From: Alloboseaceae bacterium BT-24-1
Lineage (GTDB): Bacteria; Pseudomonadota; Alphaproteobacteria; Rhizobiales; Beijerinckiaceae
DNA: 64,000 bases
Assembly: GCA_025846845.1 (NCBI GenBank)
Contig: JAOYTL010000002.1
Coordinates: forward strand, 310,001 to 374,000
Direction: 5' to 3'
Shown one piece after another: positions 59,949-64,000 of this stretch (position 1 is its first letter; every line of letters begins with the position of its first letter). The notes beneath the pieces are model-generated. The model saw only the letters and a program-made list of their open reading frames with translations. It was not told where the DNA came from and searched no databases. The position numbers and the translations under genes were made by a program.

Positions 59949-60464
59949 ATGATGCACTCACGACGAGGCCCGGCCATGCCCGCTCCGACCCCCGAACGTC
60001 CCGATGCCCCCCGGCTGGCGGATTTCCTCTGCTTTGCGATCTACTCGGCCAACCTGGCCTATGGACGCGCCTACAAGCCGATCCTCGACGAGCTCGGGCT
60101 GACCTACACCCAGTACATCGCGATCATCGCGCTGTCGGAGGAGGACAATCAGAGCGTCGGCGGCCTCGGCGAGAAGCTGTTCCTGGAGTCGAACACGCTG
60201 ACGCCAATCCTGAAGAAACTCGAAGCGCTCGGCTATATCCGCCGCCAGCGTGATCCGGCCGACGAGCGCCAGGTGCGCGTCAGCCTGACGCCGGAGGGCC
60301 GGAACCTGCGCGAGAAGGCGCTGCCGATGAACCTGGCCGCCGCCGCCGGGCTCGGCGAGGATTTTCCGGTGGTGCAGAAGGCAGTGGTCAGGTTGCGCAG
60401 CAACCTGCTCAAAGCGGCGCGGGGCCAGGGCGCTAAGGCAGTAGAGACGGCCGAAGCCGAGTAG
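59949..60464 (+). CDS. ohrR: MarR-type organic hydroperoxide regulator OhrR
   Basis: A 171-residue winged-helix repressor. The reactive Cys28 is in LADFLCFAIYSANLAYGRAYKPILDELGLTYTQY, the signature of OhrR, where peroxide oxidation releases the DNA. The wing region has NTLTPILKKLEALGYIRRQRDPADERQV. It represses ohr when peroxide is absent. GAGGGGGCG just before ATG 59949 supports this start; ATG 59952 and 59976 are alternatives. It is convergent with the aminotransferase gene across a repeat. Confidence 0.93.
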   Translation: MMHSRRGPAMPAPTPERPDAPRLADFLCFAIYSANLAYGRAYKPILDELGLTYTQYIAIIALSEEDNQSVGGLGEKLFLESNTLTPILKKLEALGYIRRQRDPADERQVRVSLTPEGRNLREKALPMNLAAAAGLGEDFPVVQKAVVRLRSNLLKAARGQGAKAVETAEAE

Positions 60465-60488
60465 ACCTCAGGCAGGCTGACGCGCTGT

Positions 60489-60634
60489 TCTTCCCTTCTC
60501 CCCTTGCGGGAGAAGGTGGCGCGAAGCGCCGGATGAGGGGTCGCTCAGGTCTTGGAAATTCGGGGAGAGCCGCGCTCGACCAGCGATATCTGTCGCGCGA
60601 CCCCTCACCCTAACCCTCTCCCGCAAGGGGAGAG
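60489..60634. repeat. Dispersed inverted-repeat unit between convergent genes
   Basis: Two hairpins, CTTCTCCC/GGGAGAAG (60493-60513) and CTCTCCC/GGGGAGAG (60614-60632), lie in a 145-bp unit whose ends also contain inverted ATGAGGGGTCGC (60531-60542) and GCGACCCCTCA. The CTCTCCCGCAAGGGGAGAG motif is very common in alphaproteobacterial intergenic DNA. It probably ends transcription from both ohrR and the aminotransferase gene. Confidence 0.8.
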
Positions 60635-60642
60635 GGGACTGC

Positions 60643-61830
60643 TCAGGCCACGGCCTTGGCCTGGTTGCCAGCGTCAGCGCCTTCGAGATCGGCCATTGCC
60701 GCCGCGACGCCGCCGCTGCGATGGGGCACGCCCGCAGCCGCAAGGCCCATCTCGACGCCGGACAGCGCGCCGAGCAAGGCGAGTTCGTTGCATTCGCCGA
60801 GATGGCCGATGCGGAAGACCTTGCCGGCGACCTTGCCGAGGCCCGAGCCGAGCGAGATGTTGTATTTCTCCAGCGCGATCTTGCGGAAGCGGTCGGCATC
60901 GTGGCTCGGCGGCATCAGCACGCCGGTCAGGATCGGCGACTGCTCGGCCGGGTTCTCGCAGAGCACTTCCAGCCCCCAGGCCTTGACCGCGGCGCGGCAG
61001 GCACTCCCGAGGCGCTGATGGCGGGCGAAGACCTCGCCCAGCCCTTCCTCCTGCAGCATGGCGAGTGCCTCCTTCAGCCCGTAGAGGAGGTTGGTCGCCG
61101 GGGTGTAGGGGAAGAAGCCGCCGGCATTGATCCTGATCATCTCCTCCCAGTCCCAGAAGGAGCGCGGCAGGGTGTTGGTCTTCGAGGCTGCGAGCGCCTT
61201 CTCCGAGACGGCATTGAAGCCGAGGCCGGGCGGCAGCATCAGGCCTTTCTGCGAGCCCGAAACCGTGACGTCGACCTGCCATTCGTCATGGCGGTAGTCG
61301 ACCGAGGCGAGGGAGGAGATGGTGTCGACCATGAACAGGGCAGGGTGCCCGGCAGCGTCGATCGCCTTGCGAATCTCGGCGATGCGACTGGTCGCGCCGG
61401 TCGAGGTCTCGTTATGGACGACCATGACCGCCTTGATCCTGCGGGCCTTGTCCTCAGCGAGCCTCGCCTCGATCGCGGCAGGGTCGGCGCCGCGGCGCCA
61501 ATCGCCGGGGATGAACTCGACCTCGATGCCGAAGCGCGTCGCGATATTCTTCCACAGCGTCGCGAAATGGCCGGTCTCGGCCATCAGCACGGTGTCGCCG
61601 GGGGAGAGCGTGTTGACGATCGCCGCTTCCCAGGCGCCAGTGCCGGAGGAGGGGTAGATCACAACCGGCTGTTTCGTCTTGAAGATGGTCTTGCTGCCCT
61701 CCAGCACCTCTTTCCCGAGCGCGGCGAACTCGGCGCTGCGATGGTCGATGATCGGCATCGCGATAGCGCGCAGAATCCGGTCCGGAATCGGGCTCGGGCC
61801 GGGAATGTGCAGGAAGTGACGCCCTTGCAT
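60643..61830 (-). CDS. Alanine/serine-glyoxylate aminotransferase family protein
   Basis: A 395-residue PLP-dependent class V aminotransferase. HFLHIPGPSPIPDRILRAIA is the family start. YPSSGTGAWEAAIVN, MVVHNETSTG (the PLP-ring contacts), MVDTISSLASVDYRHDEW with the cofactor Asp, and VSGSQKGLMLPPGLGF with the Schiff-base Lys follow. Serine-glyoxylate and alanine-glyoxylate enzymes share these features; the choice is open. It starts at ATG 61830, divergent from a GntR regulator, and a conserved box TTTTGCATTCA lies at 61882-61892 upstream. Confidence 0.88.
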   Translation of the reverse strand: MQGRHFLHIPGPSPIPDRILRAIAMPIIDHRSAEFAALGKEVLEGSKTIFKTKQPVVIYPSSGTGAWEAAIVNTLSPGDTVLMAETGHFATLWKNIATRFGIEVEFIPGDWRRGADPAAIEARLAEDKARRIKAVMVVHNETSTGATSRIAEIRKAIDAAGHPALFMVDTISSLASVDYRHDEWQVDVTVSGSQKGLMLPPGLGFNAVSEKALAASKTNTLPRSFWDWEEMIRINAGGFFPYTPATNLLYGLKEALAMLQEEGLGEVFARHQRLGSACRAAVKAWGLEVLCENPAEQSPILTGVLMPPSHDADRFRKIALEKYNISLGSGLGKVAGKVFRIGHLGECNELALLGALSGVEMGLAAAGVPHRSGGVAAAMADLEGADAGNQAKAVA

Positions 61831-61881
61831 GATGTTCTTTTCCTCCCAGGGGGCCGGGCGCTATTGCGCCGCTGGTTGATA

Positions 61882-61892
61882 TTTTGCATTCA
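61882..61892. promoter_or_regulatory. Shared 11-bp box upstream of aminotransferase and GntR genes
   Basis: TTTTGCATTCA. Its reverse complement TGAATGCAAAA recurs at 62787-62797 before the TctC gene. Both sites flank or precede genes next to the GntR regulator, so it is a candidate GntR operator. An 11-bp repeat within 900 bp in a GC-rich genome is unlikely by chance. Confidence 0.5.
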
Positions 61893-61978
61893 TTTTTTGA
61901 AAGATCAATCGTCTTCTGGTATGCTGATCACGTGCAATCGGGCTCGACAGCGGGCTCAAGCCGACTTAGCGATGATGC

Positions 61979-62680
61979 ATGAACGAGCCATTCCTCGATA
62001 CCATTGACGAGCAGAGCCCGCCGCTGGCCGAGGCTGCGAAGCCGGTCGCCTCGCTGCATGAGGGGCTTCTGGTCGCGCTGCGCGACTTCATCGTCGAGGG
62101 CAATCTTGCCGATGGCGCGCGCGTCCCGGAGCGGGCGCTGTGCGAACGTTTCAACATCTCGCGCACGCCATTGCGCGAAGCGCTCAAGGTCCTGGCGGCG
62201 GAGGGGCTGATCGAGCTCCTGCCCAATCGCGGTGCGCGGGTGCGCCAGCTCAGTTCCGAGGACATCCGCGAGCTCTTCGACGTGATGGGTGGGCTCGAGG
62301 CGCTGGCCGGGCGGCTGGCCTGCGAGCGGATTTCGGAGGAAGAATTCGCCGAAATCGAGCAGGTGCATCACGAAATGTACCGCTTTTACCTGCGTCGCGA
62401 CATGCATGGCTATTTCCATTGCAACCAGGCGATCCACCAGTTGATCGTCGCTGCGGCCGGCAACGCGACCCTGGCCTCGACCTATGCCGGCCTGGCCGGC
62501 CGGATCCGGCGGGTGCGCTATTCGGCCAATCTCGCCAAGGATCGCGACCGCTGGGGCGAGGCGATGCGCGAGCATGAGGCGATCCTCGATGCGCTGCGGC
62601 GGCGCGCCGGCTCGGAATTGTCGGATATCCTGTTCCAGCATCTGCGCAACAAGCGGAAGGCGGCGCAGGCTTCAGCTTGA
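61979..62680 (+). CDS. GntR family regulator, FCD/FadR type
   Basis: A 233-residue regulator with a winged helix-turn-helix (GARVPERALCERFNISRTPLREALKVLAAEGLIELLPNRGARV). A C-terminal FCD ligand domain follows, with the metal-binding pattern of Asp/His residues (DIRELFDVMGGLEALAGRLA, HCNQAIHQLIVAAAGN and REHEAILDALRRR). Ligands of this group are often organic acids. It is divergent from the aminotransferase gene and 177 bp before the TctC gene. The shared TGAATGCAAAA boxes suggest it controls both. Confidence 0.88.
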   Translation: MNEPFLDTIDEQSPPLAEAAKPVASLHEGLLVALRDFIVEGNLADGARVPERALCERFNISRTPLREALKVLAAEGLIELLPNRGARVRQLSSEDIRELFDVMGGLEALAGRLACERISEEEFAEIEQVHHEMYRFYLRRDMHGYFHCNQAIHQLIVAAAGNATLASTYAGLAGRIRRVRYSANLAKDRDRWGEAMREHEAILDALRRRAGSELSDILFQHLRNKRKAAQASA

Positions 62681-62786
62681 CCGTGATCGGCCGCATGTCG
62701 GGGGCAGGTGGCGAAGCAATCCAAGGGTCAGCCGACGCTTGCGCCGCAAAGATCGTGGTCATTTCTTTATTTCTGAAATTTTGGAT

Positions 62787-62797
62787 TGAATGCAAAA
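62787..62797. promoter_or_regulatory. Second copy of the TGAATGCAAAA box, before the TctC gene
   Basis: TGAATGCAAAA at 62787-62797, inverted relative to 61882-61892, within an AT-rich stretch (about 62760-62805) that probably holds the promoter of the TctC gene. It lies 60 bp before the start codon. Confidence 0.5.
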
Positions 62798-62857
62798 ATT
62801 TTTGATCTAAGGTTCCTTCACCGCGCCGTCAGAGCGCAATCCTCGGGAGGAGCGATC

Positions 62858-63841
62858 ATGAAGCAGCAATGGTTGGCCGCGACCGCAATTCTGGCCGCCG
62901 GCATCGGGCAAGCGGCCGCCTGGGAGCCGAACAAGCCGGTCGAGATCGTGGTGCCCTTCTCGGCAGGCGGGGCGTCCGACCAGATGGCGCGGACGATCCA
63001 GGGGATCATCCAGAAGCAGCAGTTCACCAAGCAGCCGATCATCGTCGTCAACAAGCCGGCTGCCGGCGGCGCCGAGGGCATGCTCGACATCCAGAAATCG
63101 GCTGGCGATCCGCACAAGCTGATCACCACCTCGAGCGGCATCTTCATGACGCCGATGGCGACCAAGCTGGCGCTGAACTGGACCGACTACACCCCCGTAG
63201 CGATGCTGGCGCAGGATTCCTTCCTGCTCTGGGTCAACGCCAAGTCGCCCTACAAGAGCGCGGGCGACCTGATGACGGCGGCGAAAGCTGCGAACCCAGC
63301 GATGAAGATCGGCGGCACCTCATCCAAGCGCGAGGACAATCTGCTCGTCTTCGCCATGGAGAAGCAGGGCGGCACCAAGTTCGCCTATATCCCCTACACC
63401 TCCGGCGGCCAGGCCTCGACGCAGTTGTCAGGCGGGCATGTCGAGGCCACGACCAACAATCCGGCCGAGGATCTTGCCAACTGGCGCGGCGGCGCGACGC
63501 GCCCGCTCTGCGTCTTCGCCGAGCAGAAGATGGCCTACACCGAGAAGGTCGCGGACGGGCAGTCCTGGGCCGACATCCCGACCTGCGCCTCGCAGGGGCT
63601 GAATGTCAGCTACCAGATGCTGCGCGGCATGTTCATGCCCGGCAAGGTCAGCAAGGAGCAGCAGGCCTTCTATGTCGACCTGTTCAAGAAGGTCTCCGAG
63701 ACGCCGGAATGGAAAGAGTACCTCGCCCGCAACGCGCTGGCGGCGGATTATCGCGACGGCGAGGCCTTCGTCTCCTTCCTGAAGGCGGACGAGGCGAAGC
63801 ACGAGAAGCTGATGACCGAAGCCGGCTTCATGGCGAAGTGA
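62858..63841 (+). CDS. TctC/Bug-type tricarboxylate binding protein
   Basis: A 327-residue periplasmic binding protein with a signal peptide (LAATAILAAGIGQAAAWEP) and the Bug/TctC fold: PVEIVVPFSAGGASDQMART, PIIVVNKPAAGGAEGM, KIGGTSSKREDN, IPYTSGGQASTQLSGGHVEA and NVSYQMLRGMFMPGK. TctC proteins deliver tricarboxylates or similar acids to a TctAB transporter; TctA and TctB are not in this window but could follow past its end. GGGAGGAG precedes ATG 62858. Regulation by the adjacent GntR protein is likely from the shared box. Confidence 0.88.
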   Translation: MKQQWLAATAILAAGIGQAAAWEPNKPVEIVVPFSAGGASDQMARTIQGIIQKQQFTKQPIIVVNKPAAGGAEGMLDIQKSAGDPHKLITTSSGIFMTPMATKLALNWTDYTPVAMLAQDSFLLWVNAKSPYKSAGDLMTAAKAANPAMKIGGTSSKREDNLLVFAMEKQGGTKFAYIPYTSGGQASTQLSGGHVEATTNNPAEDLANWRGGATRPLCVFAEQKMAYTEKVADGQSWADIPTCASQGLNVSYQMLRGMFMPGKVSKEQQAFYVDLFKKVSETPEWKEYLARNALAADYRDGEAFVSFLKADEAKHEKLMTEAGFMAK

Positions 63842-63869
63842 GGCCGGAGGCTGTAGCCACGACCTTTGG

Positions 63870-63966
63870 CGTCATGGTCGGGCTTGTCCCGACCATCCAC
63901 GTCTTCGCTTCCTGATCGCGTGCGGTGTTCAAGGCGTGGATGCTCGCCCCAAGGGCGAGCATGACG
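63870..63966. repeat. Composite palindromic repeat, copy 3 (diverged)
   Basis: ATGGTCGGG/CCCGACCAT (63874-63882 and 63888-63896) and ATGCTCGCC/GGCGAGCAT (63940-63948 and 63954-63962), in the same two-palindrome plan as 18711-18806 and 43066-43157 but with changed arms. It follows the TctC gene, and the sequence continues to the window end with no gene seen. Confidence 0.75.
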
Positions 63967-64000
63967 AACTGGAGCTGCGGGCCTTGGAATGACGGCACCA

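Overview
The window reads as an ordinary chromosomal stretch of a GC-rich alphaproteobacterium, most likely of the order Hyphomicrobiales. The gene order folA-hflK-hflC-DUF2065-Do protease, followed by serB/miaA and ilvI..ilvH..ilvC, is typical of that order. The Bosea/Methylobacterium/Bradyrhizobium side of the order fits best, but the genus is inference from gene content and repeats. Coding density is high. Starts are often GTG, and many neighbours overlap by ATGA or GTGA. I see no prophage, insertion sequence, CRISPR array or rRNA operon.

Layout. 0-13.3 kb: a PepSY protein, thyA, an MFS transporter, the cytochrome bo3 quinol oxidase operon cyoABCD with a SURF1 gene, a GNAT acetyltransferase, folA, then the membrane quality-control set hflK-hflC-DUF2065-degP. 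13.4-27.1 kb: a cupin, serB and miaA (divergent), an outer-membrane beta-barrel protein, then the branched-chain amino acid genes ilvI, ilvH and ilvC, spread among a racemase, a GST, a flavoprotein monooxygenase, a mazEF-type module and several regulators. 27.2-29.9 kb: a run of very small membrane proteins, an AraC regulator with two palindromic sites after it, a DUF1127 protein, a 50-residue Cys-rich protein and a secreted helix-hairpin-helix protein. 30-36.3 kb: dedA and a split NitT/TauT-type ABC importer interrupted by a tandem DUF3592 protein. 36.8-44.9 kb: pdxY, an EEP-fold phosphohydrolase, PhzF, NUDIX and M3 peptidase genes in a tight row, then a lipoprotein, DUF1275 and a ComJ-like protein. 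45-52.5 kb: leuA with a leucine-rich leader, a TPR protein, a soluble chemoreceptor, an NCS2 permease and tRNA-Lys(CTT). 52.6-57.4 kb: a complete Csu-like (archaic) chaperone-usher pilus operon. 57.6-64 kb: a cupin, an epoxide-hydrolase-like protein, the ohr/ohrR pair, an aminotransferase, a GntR regulator and a TctC-type binding protein.

How they work together. Acetolactate synthase (ilvI, ilvH), ketol-acid reductoisomerase (ilvC) and isopropylmalate synthase (leuA) lie in one 30-kb neighbourhood. ilvI and leuA each follow a short, unannotated leader peptide rich in branched-chain codons with mutually exclusive hairpins, so both are probably set by translation-coupled attenuation. The ohr/ohrR region carries three copies of one palindromic site, which points to local redox-responsive control.

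The points most worth a second look are the two leader-peptide attenuators, the 27.3-29.4 kb small-protein/AraC/DUF1127 cluster with its twin operators, the ComJ-like gene, the chemoreceptor with a globin-like N-terminus lacking the expected heme-ligand histidine, the Asp-to-Glu change in the metal-binding motif of IlvI, and a family of composite palindromic repeats present at three places. No clearly new defence system or biosynthetic cluster is visible.
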